From Austropuccinia psidii (Eukaryota; Basidiomycota; Pucciniomycetes; Pucciniales; Sphaerophragmiaceae): a stretch of DNA of 64,000 nt. The DNA lies in contig JALGQZ010000006.1 of the NCBI GenBank assembly GCA_023105745.1, positions 65,268,316 to 65,332,315 on the forward strand, given 5' to 3'. This document shows positions 11,816 to 24,190 of this stretch, piece after piece (the first letter of the stretch is position 1; each line of letters starts with the position of its first letter). The translations under genes were made by a program, and so were the position numbers. The notes beneath the pieces are model-generated. The model was not told where the DNA came from and did no database searches. It worked only from the letters and a program-made list of their open reading frames with translations.

Positions 11816-12410
11816 GGTCCTCAATTAACCATTAGAATATTGATATTTTGGAATGTTTCACCCTCAATGTGCTTGAATCTGGTCCAGAAAGCTATGGAGT
11901 ACAACAACATCAGAACACGTTTGTGAGATCATCTGATGAAACATTTCACCCTTTATTGGGGAAAAATGACTTGTGGTGGTTTCAAAACCACATTTGAGAA
12001 AACTAAAGGATATACAGGCATTTGAAAACCACAAGCCCAACCTCTGGTGTTACATACTTCACTCCTTCTACATGCAAAGGTGCAGATTCCCCCTCCACAC
12101 CTCTTTCAGGATAAAAAGGGATCTTTCTCTTTCAAAAAAGAGGAATCCCCTTCTCTCTTTCATTTCTACATAGCACAATTGTTACCAACAATAATACTGT
12201 TGGAAAATAATCAGGTTATATCTGTTTCTTAAGTATGCAGTACTTATTTCATTTTATCAATTAATGATCACTACACACAGCACTTTCAGAATAGATCAAC
12301 ACCACCATGTCTCTATAATAAAGACATTTCAATTTATTTTAAACCATTTTCTACATGTCACACTGATATTAGTAAATGTAAGTCCCTTCTAAATAGTGTA
12401 AATCCTGACA
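11816..12410 (+). repeat. Ancient T1 LTR, right part
   Basis: Resumes the T1 LTR: ATCAGAACAC, TTTCACCCTTTATTGGGG, the palindrome GTGGTTT/AAACCAC near 11975-11991, the TATA-like ATAAAAAGG near 12113, and a terminal TCCTGACA at 12410. The left limit is approximate; clear identity starts near 11890. Confidence 0.7.
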
Positions 12411-15400
12411 AGAAGATTATTTCAACATGTGATCAAGATTTGGTTTGAGGGCTGGTTTTGTTAATACATCAAGAAGTGTGTGAGCTCCAACACTTTTTCT
12501 TAAAGGAATTTCTTTGTAAAAGATACCTAGTGTGAAGATTATGTTGGATGTGAGATAAATGAGTAAGTACCTGAAAGGAGAAATTAAAAGAGAGTGGTTT
12601 GAAGTTTCTTTTTTCTCTTCTTATGTACAAGAAGAATGTGGTACTCCCTTCCAAACCTTCCAAGTTATTTCAGCTGAGTTTCAAAATTGATTTTATTTTT
12701 TGATAGTGGTTGTATCATATAATAATACTTAAGAGTTTCTCATCAACATTTCCTCTGCTAAAATCAATGGGAAATTAAAGAATAAAAAAAATAGACTCTC
12801 CTTAAAGCATTCAAAAGGATTATTGGGTTACACCAGATATATTGAAATGAAGAAGAATAAATAATGCTATTGAATGAATTCTTACTTATAGAGTTGAAAA
12901 AAATTAATAGATATACTAAGGTAAGGTACTATCATGTAAAAGGGAGTTACTTTGCTGTTGATGTTGGGTTGAATCTGTTTGGTTTTGGCTTTAAGGGGCA
13001 CTATTGACTTACTACTAGTTTCACTTGTTGATATGGATTATCTATGGTGTATTTATTTTATGAAATAAATTATAATGATTATCATTCAATAATAAAAATT
13101 GAATATTCCTTTTTTATTATATTTCTGAACATCAGTTAATTATATTTTAGCCATTGGATCACTCTGATGAAATATTGGGGGTATAATTTAGTTTGAAAGC
13201 AGCGCAAGTTCATTGAAAGGGTGATGGCCATTTTCAAAACAAGAGGAATTGCTTCCTTTGATATACTTTACAGACTAAAATAGCTCACAGATATTTGAGA
13301 ATACTTAGGATCCATGGAGAAGCCTAAAAACTTACTTTTGGGTGATGGGTTTCTTTTGAAAACCTCTAACAGTTACTTTCTATATTTAAACGCTATACTC
13401 CACAGACACTGTATTAATTTGATTCAAGCTTCACAATCCTCATTAATTTTATACAGTACCATTCCATCTGCTAGCTAAAAATAAAAGAAATAATCTAATC
13501 ATTTTGGCTCTCTTGAGCTCTGTAAAAAATGAACTTTAGCCACAAACATTCTGTGAGCCTTAGAGGTATTTTCATATACCAAAAGACCCAAAAGAATTTA
13601 AATAATTTATAATTAAAGATAATAAATTTATTTTAATATGAAAAAAAATTTGGAATATAAATTTAGAATTTGAATACAGAAATTATATCTTCAATGAAAA
13701 TTAACAACAAACTTACATTAAAATTTAAAAAATGTAAGAAAATTCTTTTACATGAAAAAATCAAGTGGAAATAAATTTTCACAAAAATTATCAAAATTAA
13801 AATATCTTTTAGAAAAAATTTAATAATCTTTATTTTAACTTTTTTTTCTAATAAATAAAATTATGAGAATTATTTCACCATTTGATTCCTCTTCAAAAAT
13901 CAGATGGGGTCACCTCTGAATGAAAATTCTGTAACTCAACTCTAAAAAAGCTTAAATTAAGTTTTTGGTATTTTATGTATGAAAATATGAAAATACTCAA
14001 AGCTCCAACTTAATTCACACCACATGCGGTGTTAAACATCAATTTTTGTTTCAAAATTGGGGTTTGGTGTGTAGTTTAGAAGCTATGAGGGATTGAAGTA
14101 TTTTAAATTGAAATGTCAAGATGTGCCCATGTATGACATAAGTGAACTTGAATTTAAATATGAGAGATCAATAATTACAGTTGTGTACTATATTTTTTTT
14201 AATTGAATTGCATGTGTAAAACTTAATTATAGTACATGATGAGGAATTAAAGAAAAAATAAATTGAAAAGATTAGTTTTTGGGGGGAAGTAATCTTGGCT
14301 CCAAGGGTGCCAGAACCCCCCAAATTGCTTTCTGAAAGGCGTGAGATGTAAAAATCCACAAAAAGGTTCATCACCTTTGGCCTGGAATTGAGTCACAAGG
14401 TTTGTGACTCAATTGATGATGAGATTTTTAAACCAACCAGGGAATCTTTAACTTTTTCCAAGAACATAAAACTACCCTTAAGCTAAAAAAAATTATTGAA
14501 AAAAGTTTTAACTGGCTTTAAGGTCTTTTACACACATTCTGACATTCTTTGAAGGCTTTAAACCAAGTATTACTATAAAAATGGCTAAACCCACCCCTTT
14601 TTTGGTCCAAATCAGGGTTAAATGATTCCATAATTTTTCTTTCTGTTATCAATTTATTTCTCACAACTTAACAGAGTCAAATTTACATTTGAAGTAAGAA
14701 AATTTGTGGGTATAAAATAATTTCTTCTTTGCCCCACTTTTCTCTTCATGTTAGAATTGTTTCCTTTTAAATAAGTTTAAAAACTGCTAAACCAATCAAT
14801 AACATATTCTAGCCACCATTTTGGAATCAATTTAAACCTTTTAACAGTGTGAAAGAATAGTTTGAATCATTTTTACCCTTGAACCACCCCAAAAGTGAAT
14901 TAAACCATCTTTCATCACTGTGAACTTTTTCACTTTGTTTCAAAATTATTTCTGGTCAGTTTTGGGCATTACCTTTCTTTAATAATTGTTTTGGAGACTC
15001 TGTTCTCATATTACTTTCCTGAATTCCTTCTCTTGATGAATGCCAATTGAAATTTCTCTTGAAGGAATTTCTTTTGTAGCCATAAATATCCCTTGTAGAG
15101 TATTTTTGGATACAATTTTGATGTTTAAAGCAATAAATATTTATAATATTATTCATTGTTCTATACTAAAAAATTTAAAACAATAAATTTGGCCTGTTTT
15201 CTCTGAAAATCTTAAAACTTACTATTTTGAATTAAAGTATACCTTATATTAATTTTCAGGATAGGAAAAGTACTTGATTCTTAATCAAAGACTCATATCT
15301 ACACCTTACAGTTTAATTAATAAAAAAGATTATGAGTATCATTTTCTTGAGAAGGAATCATGGAAAATGAATTCACACTTTAACTTCCCTATTAATTGAT

Positions 15401-15780
15401 ATTTCAATATACCCTTCTAGATGAGGCATTGGATTAATTGAGCTCACATTCCAACTTCTAAATGGGGTAAAGGAAACAAGTGAGGGAAATTCCCTCTTTC
15501 CATACATATTAGAGCTCTCAATCAGAGTAAAGAATTTAGGAAGTTAATATTTTCAGCCTCAGGAAGCTGTTTTGATACAGGGAAGGCTTTTCTGTATATT
15601 CCAGCCTTTATTTGATCCCTGAAGGCCATAGCTCCATATAATCTGAGGATTATTAAAATTATTAGAAAGACTGTCCCAAAACCATCAGCTAGATCATAAA
15701 TTTAATATAAGCCCTTACACATTTGTTTGGACCTATTAATGCTTATACTAGGAATATTCCTTAAATTCACAATTTCACTC
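12411..15780. other. AT-rich interval, no gene recognised
   Basis: Very AT-rich sequence of 3.4 kb with A- and T-runs, for example 13600-13870. All open frames are short and motif-free. The only structured feature I see is the perfect hairpin at 14386-14414. A lone primer-site-like string at 14309-14322 has no LTR beside it. Confidence 0.6.
14386..14414. other. Perfect 13-bp inverted repeat with a 3-base loop
   Basis: Arms AATTGAGTCACAA and TTGTGACTCAATT are exact reverse complements around GGT. Each arm holds TGAGTCA/TGACTCA, the core recognised by AP-1/Gcn4-type bZIP proteins. There is no gene close by, so a regulatory role is only a suggestion. Confidence 0.6.
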
Positions 15781-17182
15781 TGTCATAAACGTGACCAAAT
15801 TAAATATTAAATATTTCTTTTCAAAAGTATTCTATCATTATTAAAAACAAACATTGAATAAATAATTGATGAAAGCTGTAAGCCCTTTTTGAGAATGCGG
15901 CTTAATTCTCACTTCCCATATAAGAGTTTTAGTTTAAATCACAGACCCATCATGTAGGCCTTTAATGGAATCAGAAAAAGTGGGATATCAAATCTTATTA
16001 GATTTAAGGCTTCAGAGCTATGAGAGTAAAGCTCATCATTCTGATCCACCTTGAGATAGTAAAAAGAAAGCTTTATATTTTTTACGTTTCATCCAGCTTG
16101 TACAGTCTTTTATGATATAACCCACATGTATTACATTTTGTATAAATTTGAGATAAGAGACATAAGATAATATAATTCATATTATTTCATCTCATACATA
16201 TGATAATGTATTTTTATTTTCTTCTTAAAGCAATAAATTCCCATTAGCCAGAGATCAAAGAATACTTTTAGCCTCTCTAGCTTTTCCATACTTAAACCAC
16301 AGTGATTAAAACATTTATACATCTTCCAGCGCACACCTTGGATAAAATATGAGGATATTTTGAGACCTTTATCTTAAAAACTGACAAACGTATTGGGGAT
16401 AAAAGACTAAAAACTCAGATTTTATTTTACAGAGTGCTATTATGAAATACTCTCCCAGAAAATTCATTTTGAGGCATCCAAAAAATTAGAATAATTTTTA
16501 TCTTTTTATTAGTGATATGGTTCAAGCTACCAGACCAAGCTTCCTTTTACAGGGTGGCATTTTGAGATATTTTACCAGACAATTGAGCTCTGAAGTTACG
16601 ATTCGATTAAACTGTTTTTGATACTTTTATAAATATTAACTTGGGAAATATGAGTTCTCAGAATATTTACCGTATTTCTTCAAAATCATTTTGACTGTTA
16701 GAACATGTTTGCACCATCCATTGGTGAAACACTTTACCATGTATGATTTAAAAATGGAAATATGTGTTTTCTGGGAATACATACAGGTCTTATTGGTTTT
16801 ATTGAGCTGAAATCTAACCGCAATAGTAAAAATTCTTACTCTATCAATGTGGGAAGTGGGTATTTATCCCTTTAAGATCCTATTTGGCATAAAAGGAGTC
16901 TTTCCCTCTAGCAAAACTCCCCATAATTCTATCTTGTTATACCTTCTTACACACAAGTAACCTTTAGAGCTATTTATATAGTTGTATCCTCAAATTGTTT
17001 TCTGAATTAGCATAATAAGATAATTAGAAATTAAGCCAACTAGGTATTTCAGCAGACTCATCACCACTAATTCTAACTACTAGAGCCCTTTATTTCTATT
17101 ATTAATCTATTTTAATATGTAAAAATTATGAACTGGGTTAGTTAATTTCATCTCATAAACTCAATATATAATAATCCTGACC
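15781..17182 (+). repeat. Ancient T1 solo LTR (1402 bp)
   Basis: Begins TGTCATAAACGTGACCAAA and ends AATCCTGACC, corresponding to both T1 termini, with nearly the same length as the 1421 bp young copy. Internally it matches CACCATCCATTGGTGAAACA, the TATA-like CATAAAAGGAG (near 16881) and CAGACTCATCACCACT (near 17057). No T1 interior follows, and the flanking bases no longer form a target duplication. Confidence 0.65.
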
Positions 17183-18249
17183 AGCTTAAATATTATTTTA
17201 TACATAACTTTCCTTCCTTCAGTGTCCCTAAAATACACCTTCCTCTATTCATTTTCAACCTTAACTCAATAATTCTAGTAGTACTATCAAGCCATATATA
17301 GTAATTTTCACTACTAACTTGATATATTCAATCGAATGGTGGAATCATCATAAAAATCAAATAGCTAAGCATCTATAATAATTTAATAGCTAGCCAGGAT
17401 ATCCAAGAGCTCAAGGGGCATCACAATCAAATTATTTGATGCATTAAACTGTTATAAAATTAGAAATAAATTATCCCAGTATTCACAATCAATTATTCAT
17501 ATCATATAAAACTACCATAAATAGTGCTAAACCCCTCCTTTGTTGGCTAAAAACAACGAAAATACATTGAAATTACCCAAATCAATACTTAATAGGCTTT
17601 TTTAGTCCACAACTTGAGCTTTTTATTTCTACTAACATTTCTGAATATATTCTCTTTATTCATTCAAATTCTAAGTATGGATATTATTATGATAATAAAC
17701 CCCCATTCTGTTATTCAAAAATAGTATATATATATAAGAATTATTCACAAAATGAAAATAGAAAATGCTTACTTGAGTACCAACCCTAAAATTCATCTTT
17801 TGGATAGTGCATTGGGGTGATACTGGCACAAAGAATCTGTGCAAAAAACTGGGACCTGTTCCGTCCTTAATTTCATGTTATTTTCTACTCAGTGGAAATT
17901 TTTTAATACTTTTATCCTCCGCAATATAAGCAATTAAGTAAGAAATTGAGATTTTATTCAGCCAAAATTCTGTTTTATCATAAGACTCAAGCTTATATAC
18001 CTTTATTCATGGTGATAGATCCTGTTGGATTAAATTTCTATTATTATTTGTTTGTTGGAAAGGAGTATGAGGAAAAACTTCCCCAAAGATTATTTTCTGT
18101 TTCTATTCCAGATGTTGTGTAATTTCTATAGGCAGAATTTATTCCACCTCAGCTGAATAATGTACCACCACTAATATTTAAACTAAATCTCCAGTGAAAC
18201 ACTTTAATTTTTAACAAAAAACCTAGCCAGTGTTACTGAGTCACAAGTT
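17183..18249. other. AT-rich interval, no intact gene
   Basis: No gene is supported. Toward 18000-18249 the minus strand may continue the copia relic: a Trp-Leu-Gly then Ser-Gly-Gly...Trp-Gly-Gly pattern is compatible with a copia RNase H. That is too weak to call. Confidence 0.4.
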
Positions 18250-18864
18250 CTCACTGATGGTATGTTTGAGTAATATTATATTTCATGAAATAACAAACCC
18301 TTTGTTGACTTCAGGTATTTCAGTAAATTTAAGAATCCTTGGAAGTGATAGGCTATTGTATTTCTAATACTCTATCAAGAGAGGCCAGGCCTGCTGTACT
18401 GGGTTAGGTATCTCAGCAATCCCATTTCTCTACTAGAGCTAAAAGAAATATCATTGATGTCTGGACCAATGCCTATCGAGATTTATTTAAGGGGAAAGGA
18501 TGATTTCTTACAGGCTTTCAGATTTAAATCATTCAGAATTTTGGGAATTATTTTTTATGGAGAATTTATATATATTATTATCATTACAAATTACAGCTAC
18601 CATGTACAAATGTAACTTGACTAAGGTTTTCCATGCGTAATTTTTTTCAAAATGATCTTTCATTCTGTTATCCCCGATTATTATATCATCTAAAAAGAAG
18701 GAAAGATAGTTTATTATCTCTTTTGAATTAGGCAGAAAGTCACAAATTTGCTCTACATAGTGAGACCTATTCTCACAAGGGTAATTTTGAGTTTCTTGTT
18801 TTTGAGGACCTGGGACTTTGATTGATACCATATATTTAATACTTAAATATTCCTTCACAGGCAT
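18250..18864 (-). pseudogene. Decayed Ty1/copia-type reverse transcriptase
   Basis: The minus strand encodes FFLDDIIIGDN, the copia form of the RT catalytic segment (F/Y-V-D-D followed by hydrophobics). It continues FEKNYAWKTLVKLHLYM, resembling the 'F-K-M-K-D-L-G-x-h-x-Y-x-L-G' stretch that follows in copia RTs. About 250 bases further, RYLTQYSRPGLS and NLLKYLKSTKGLL resemble the usual 'YL-x-x-TRPDI' and 'R-Y-L-K-G-T' motifs, in the expected order and spacing. Several stops and shifts show it is dead. No flanking LTRs were identified. A chance match of a single motif would be easy here, but three in order is less likely. Confidence 0.5.
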
Positions 18865-19041
18865 AAGGGTAGTCGGGGTATCCTTGGTGATTAGGAACTT
18901 AGAGATTTACATTGAGTTTTCGTCTAAGAAAGAACACCGAAAATCCATTTTCTCCATGGCAATGAAATTCATTTTAAATAAGGGAAGAAGGCATGATTTT
19001 TTTCAATTGCCTTATGCTTATTAAATCCTCATATGCATAAT

Positions 19042-20024
19042 TTGAGGATGAATCTATGTATGATATAGCTATAAAAGGTAGAACTATGAGTGTGATTTTA
19101 AATTATAAGTTAAAAAAAGATCAAAAGGAAGCTACTATAGTAATAGAGTGGTGATAAATCTCTTGACAGCCCCGTTTTCCCCAATTATCATTTTGTTACC
19201 TTAATAATTGGAACAATAATTAATATTGAATTTGTATATTTTGAATTGGAAGAGTAGTTCTATTTGTGACAGCTTTAATACATAATAATTCTAAGAAAAA
19301 CAAGATGAATTCTTATTCTTATGACGGGAAGACCTCTTTTTGCAATTTTCCAGGCTAGTGGGGGGTTATCCATATTTTCATACAGCCACAGAGTGAAATG
19401 TCTTACTCCTGTGGCGCACTTGTGGTCCCACAACTTCAATAAATCCTTTTCTAGATATGAAATGTGGTTTTGGGACCACAAATTGTCACTTTTATACCAT
19501 AAAGGGTTTCCTATCTCTTTTAAATATCTTGAAAAACCTCTTTGATTGTTCTTAAAGATAAGAAACTTGAAATTGAATTTCTTGGGGCCTCATATTGGCC
19601 AGTATACTAGCAATAAAATTTCAAACATTATTTGAGTAGCTTTGGAACCTCAGAATTGAAATATATGGGAGATTATATGACAGTACCACCCATAACAGGG
19701 AGGATTGAAGCTGTATGGTCAAAGCTATGAGTAATGAATACATAAAACAACCATTTTAGACCTTTGAAACCTCATAATTTGGTTGTATAGGATAGTATCC
19801 CAAAATACCACTTGGTGTGGGACTATAACCTTAAATATTTGATATATGTGAAATCTTCCAAGATACTGGTCTCAAATTTGCCTAAAATGGTAGGAACAGG
19901 GGAGCTCTACAAAATACTCCAATTAATTAATTACTTTTCTTGAGATATTTCATAGTTATAAGCGTAAAAGTACTTTTACCTTTGTTCAAAATCATGTTTT
20001 TCTGGTTTCAAGAGAAAATTGTCA
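19042..20024 (-). repeat. Ancient T1 LTR, reverse orientation, internally deleted
   Basis: Read on the minus strand it matches the T1 LTR: GATAGTATCCCA, CACTTTATACC-like promoter region, TTTGTGGTCCCAAAACCACA (19463-19480 palindrome), GTAAGACATTTCACTCTGTGG, and an end near 19042. It is ~0.98 kb against 1.42 kb, so it has lost several hundred bases. The outer end near 20024 is uncertain. Confidence 0.6.
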
Positions 20025-20075
20025 ATGACTTCCTACCTTTGAAGGATACAGCCAAAAGGATAATATTATTGTTCA

Positions 20076-22012
20076 GCTGAGATCCTTTAAGATATGATCA
20101 CATATTCAAAAAGGTCACAAAACAACTTTACAATATTTATTCTAATAATGACACTTAAAATTATTATCTTGAAATAAATAAAAATTCCACAAAAAGGCAT
20201 AAATTATTGATTACCTCTTAATCTAATTAATAATCATTTTAAATGAACTACACCATTATATTCACCATGGTCAAATACACATATAACATTTCTATGTGAT
20301 ATCTGTAAAGACAATACTTATTGAGTAATACGTAAACATGCCATAAAAAGGCATAAATCCTTGATTATATCAGGAACCAATTAATCAACATGTAAAATGA
20401 ACTGCACCATTGGATTCTCCATGAAGGATTACACATATAACATTTCTCTGTAATATCTTCAAAGTCAATACTTAAGGAAATAACATGAATATATGCACTT
20501 TTATGATCAGTGCATATATTCATGGTTTTTAGCTCATATCTCTTGAAATATACATGATAGAGAGTTGAGAAAAATATAAATTTACCACTTATTTACTGTA
20601 ACAATCCATATATAAACCTTATTTCACAAGTTATAAACAAGTTTATAACTTTTAAGGGTTTATTTAACAAATCTGTTATAGCTGTTGACCACTTTGTTGT
20701 GAAAGTGGTCCAAACTTAAACCAAAGTGGATATTCAGATTTTACTAGTATTTACGCAAATAATAATGCCATCTAATTTTTATATTCAAGGTATAACCCCT
20801 TGAAATCATGGTTTGAAGTTCAAAATGGTAAATCTTGACAGAAAAGATGAGTTACAAGAAAAATCATCAGAAATAGAGTTTTGATTATGTAATCAAATTC
20901 TCTTGACAGTTTAATGATTAAATGCTAATCCATCAGAATTAACTCTTTTACTGGCTTTAGCATGTATAACTCAAAATGTTTTAAAGATCAAAGGTTAATT
21001 TTAAAATGGATCATTTATGATCACTCACTGTCATCTTAATTTAATTTCAATAGTCACATAAGTGATAAAAGTGGGGAATACCAGTTTATTATTATTAAAA
21101 ATAAAAAAAACACAAATATCAGTATTTTTCTAAGCCTATGATGGCAGAAAACATAGAGTTACAGTGATAACTCTAAGTAATGGTGTAATAATGAGACAAT
21201 ATGGTTTAACTATGATGTAATCATCACTGAGCCTTGCAATACTGATCAATTTCAGTGGATACCATCAGTAAATATCTACTAAAAGGCTTTTTAATTCTAG
21301 GAGAGGACTTTACTACATATAGAGCTCTTTTTACCTCTATTTTCCCCTAAGAGGAATCAAAAACATTCAAAAATTAAATCAAAAGGTAATTTATTTATTC
21401 TTTATATATAAAAAAGTTATATTTTTAAAGACCAAACATAATGTTAATTTTAATCAATAATCTTGGCTTTATCAAATCCATTTTTCAATTGTTTTGCTAA
21501 ATTTCTCTATGAATATCCAATTCCACATAAAAAGCAGAATATTTATAATTTCTTTCATTTTTGAATTTTAAATACAGTTTTGATATGTTTTATTTACATT
21601 TTTAAGCATAAATTCATTCAAAATTATTATATCAATTGTCAAAAGTAGGTTATTTTCATCTTTTATAATATTTTTCCTCTTTATTATCATTTTAACAATT
21701 CTTATATTAATATATAAGCTTAATATCAGTAATATTATTGTTACAAATTCTTTTGGTAATTAAATAGCAATTTTTTATGCCTCTATTATTTTTGGGTAAC
21801 AGTAATAAAGTGCCATAAATATATTAAATATTAAATATTACTATATTTACTCTTAATATATTTTTTTGTTAATTTAACAATATAAATATTTTCCGCCATA
21901 ATTATAATAGTTCTTTACTATTATAATCATTCTTCATTAAATAAGGACATTAATTGCACAATGAGTAAAATATTGGTAATATTTACTTATTGTTTCACAG
22001 TAAAACCTTACA
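20076..22012 (+). repeat. Element A 5' LTR (~1.94 kb)
   Basis: Homologous to the minus-strand LTR of element B (40537-42524) and to the two pieces of A's own 3' LTR. It ends CCTTACA straight before the primer site. Its start (TGAGATCC near 20078) is degraded relative to TGTGAGAC at 34273 and TGTTAGCC in B. Shared landmarks include TGTTGACCACTTTGTTGTG (20685) and AGCTCTTTTTACCTCTATTT (21323). Confidence 0.8.
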
Positions 22013-22014
22013 TT

Positions 22015-22026
22015 TGGGGGCCTGGC
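22015..22026 (+). other. Primer-binding site of element A
   Basis: TGGGGGCCTGGC two bases after the LTR, identical to those of T1 and element C. The following 447 bases to the leader exon are AT-rich leader without a gene. Confidence 0.7.
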
Positions 22027-22473
22027 TGTGATATTTACTTGAAAGACCTTTTACAAATATTCAAATTGGGTTTATCCAATAAAGGTTATATAATAATCTT
22101 ATGTTTATCTATTTTAAAGGCTATTGAGGCATCTGGAAAGAAATTTTACTGTATTACATGTGGTTTTTCACATCCTTGGACTTGCGAGAACTTTTTTTGA
22201 GTAGCTCTGGTTATTAAAAAAGATAATTACAAATTAAAAATAAATTCATATTATAATTTGGTTTCAATAAAAAAATAGTCATCTCAACTTTCATTTTACT
22301 CTTTAAAATTAGAAAGTACAATACAAAAATCATTTTTATTCCCTTTTTTCCATTTCTTTTATTCGTTTCATTAATTTAAATGAATATAAAAGCAATTTTT
22401 ATGTGGGAATTTTCATATCTTTCCAAAAAGAACACTTCTTATAAAAAGACTTATATTTATTTGTCTTTTTTAG

Positions 22474-22624
22474 TGCTTGGAGACAACCCAACAGAAGACA
22501 ATCAGATTTCTGTTGAGAGATTGGTGGAAGAGACTTGTCAAAGCTTTCCGATTCCTTTTGTTAATAAGAAAAAAAAGGCCAAAAAAATGGTCTTTCCAGG
22601 ACACACTATTCAGGACCCCTGAAG
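22474..22624 (+). other. Conserved leader exon of element A
   Basis: A 151-base segment with a splice-acceptor-like TGTCTTTTTTAG before it and a donor-like AAG/GTGCGC after it. It encodes DNPTEDNQ, then a V-RLVEE segment, a KKKKAKK basic patch and FPGHTIQDP. The element B counterpart has the same length and 31 or so of ~48 residues alike, and element C has an exon in the same place. Function is unknown; it could be the first coding exon spliced to gag or a small separate product. Confidence 0.55.
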
Positions 22625-22726
22625 GTGCGCACCTCTCATAAATTGTGATAAAGAGACTTTTTTAGTGTTCTGAATTATTTTTATTTCTTATTTCTTAATT
22701 ATTACTACTGGAAGAGGATCTCAATA

Positions 22727-24190
22727 CTCCATCCAATCAGATGGAGCTGAACTCAGAAGTAGAATTCACCTCTCAAAAGGGAAAAGAAAGGGAAAAATCA
22801 CCAGTGAAACAGAATCCACACAATGAAGTGCTATCTGCCAAAGGCAAGTCTGAGAAATTCTTATAATATCTTGGCCAGAGTTGGAACTAAGTATGAGTAA
22901 CTCCAACAGAACAAATCACATTCAGAAGTATCAGATAGACATATACATGATCCATCCCAAACAGTCCTAAACAGTCTACAGTGACAAAGATTGGGAAATG
23001 TTGCCACAGATCTAGCAAGGAGTGATGCACTCCTTGAATATCCTGAAAAAGTTCCTTAAAGAGGAGGAAATAGTGAGATACTCCAATATATGGAATCTAC
23101 TATCATCCAAACCTCAAATCAAAAAAATAAAGGGGTACCATGCCAAAAACAGGGAGGAAAGAGAGGAAGAAGACTCAGTAGCTTCTACCAGAAAGCCTCA
23201 AGTCAGCCAATCTTCCAAGAAGGGAAGAAGAGAAAGAAAAATAATTGAAGGAAACCATATTCCACAAGTTACATGATTCCAAGAATCCAAAAAGATGCAA
23301 TGGAAAATGTGTTCAAGATGGCCAGAACTTTGATGGAATACAAGGCTAAAGAGGAACAAATAATGAGACAAGCTCATCTCCTGAAGAAATAAGTTTGTCT
23401 CCTGATGCTGTAAATACTGTAACAGAAATAAAGAATAGTATTTTACCTCTAAAAGACATTAAAAATATTTTATTATCTTTACAAGAAATAAATAGTAGCT
23501 TATTATGTTTAGCAGAACTAGCTGTATAAAATAAGAAAGAAATAGAAAGCATTAACATTATGGTTGAACATAATAAATCAAAAGTATTAAATGACAATTG
23601 TCAGCAACTGATACAAGCAAAACAGGAACTGTATAAATACAAAATAGATATCAAAGAAAAGACTTTGACAATCAATTATGACATGAGAATTGACAATCTG
23701 ACAGAAAAACTAAAAAAATTAAGTATTTCTGTTGAGAAATTTGAAAAAATGACTCCATCACATCAAAAATTACTTCTAGACCATGTAAAAAATAGTGTTG
23801 AATCAAGAATGAATCTTAAAGATGACATTCAAAGTGAAATAAGACTTATTAATGAGAAAATGGATAAAATTCATGAGGCTAACTTAAATATTCCAATGTT
23901 ACCAACCCTATTTTCTCACATAAGAAGTCCTGTCAAACCAAAAGAGGAAATTAAAAGTCCATTAATAACAGAATTAAGCCATCAAGACAGTAATCAAGTC
24001 TGAATGAAGGAAGCAGCTCAATTAAAAGAATGTCCAACAATCACAGGTGAAGGTGAATGTGACCATATGTAATTTATTAATTCAATTGAAACGTTAAGAG
24101 AGGATTATCCTATACCAGACATATTAATAACATCAAGATTACATTCATTATTTGAAAAACCTTTAAAAAAGATTTTTCTTTCACAACTGG
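22727..24190 (+). pseudogene. gag: Element A gag, N-terminal and coiled-coil region
   Basis: The start corresponding to B's MTTRRGSQ has lost its ATG (ITTGRGSQ). Several stops (near 22846, 22876, 22972, 23009) and frame changes follow. The overlapping second frame survives at 23022-23276 (FLKEEEIVRYSN, SSKPQIKKIK). From 23345 the main frame resumes and is long: 23560-24003 encodes a coiled-coil-like stretch (NLTEKLKKLSISVEKFE) ending in HIRSPVKPKEE. The capsid domain (GEGECDHM, ITSRLHSLFEKPLKK) starts after a TGA at 24001 and is cut at ~24190 by an insertion. It is the particle-forming protein of a Ty3-type element. Confidence 0.75.

Noticed and set aside
8895..12415. Target duplication around the ancient T1 LTR
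   Set aside because: ATGTT on the left and AGAAG on the right do not match; too degraded to claim.
14309..14322. Primer-site-like string GCCAGAACCCCCCA
   Set aside because: Resembles the T1/T2/T3 primer site in reverse, but no LTR end or LTR copy is next to it, and two bases differ.
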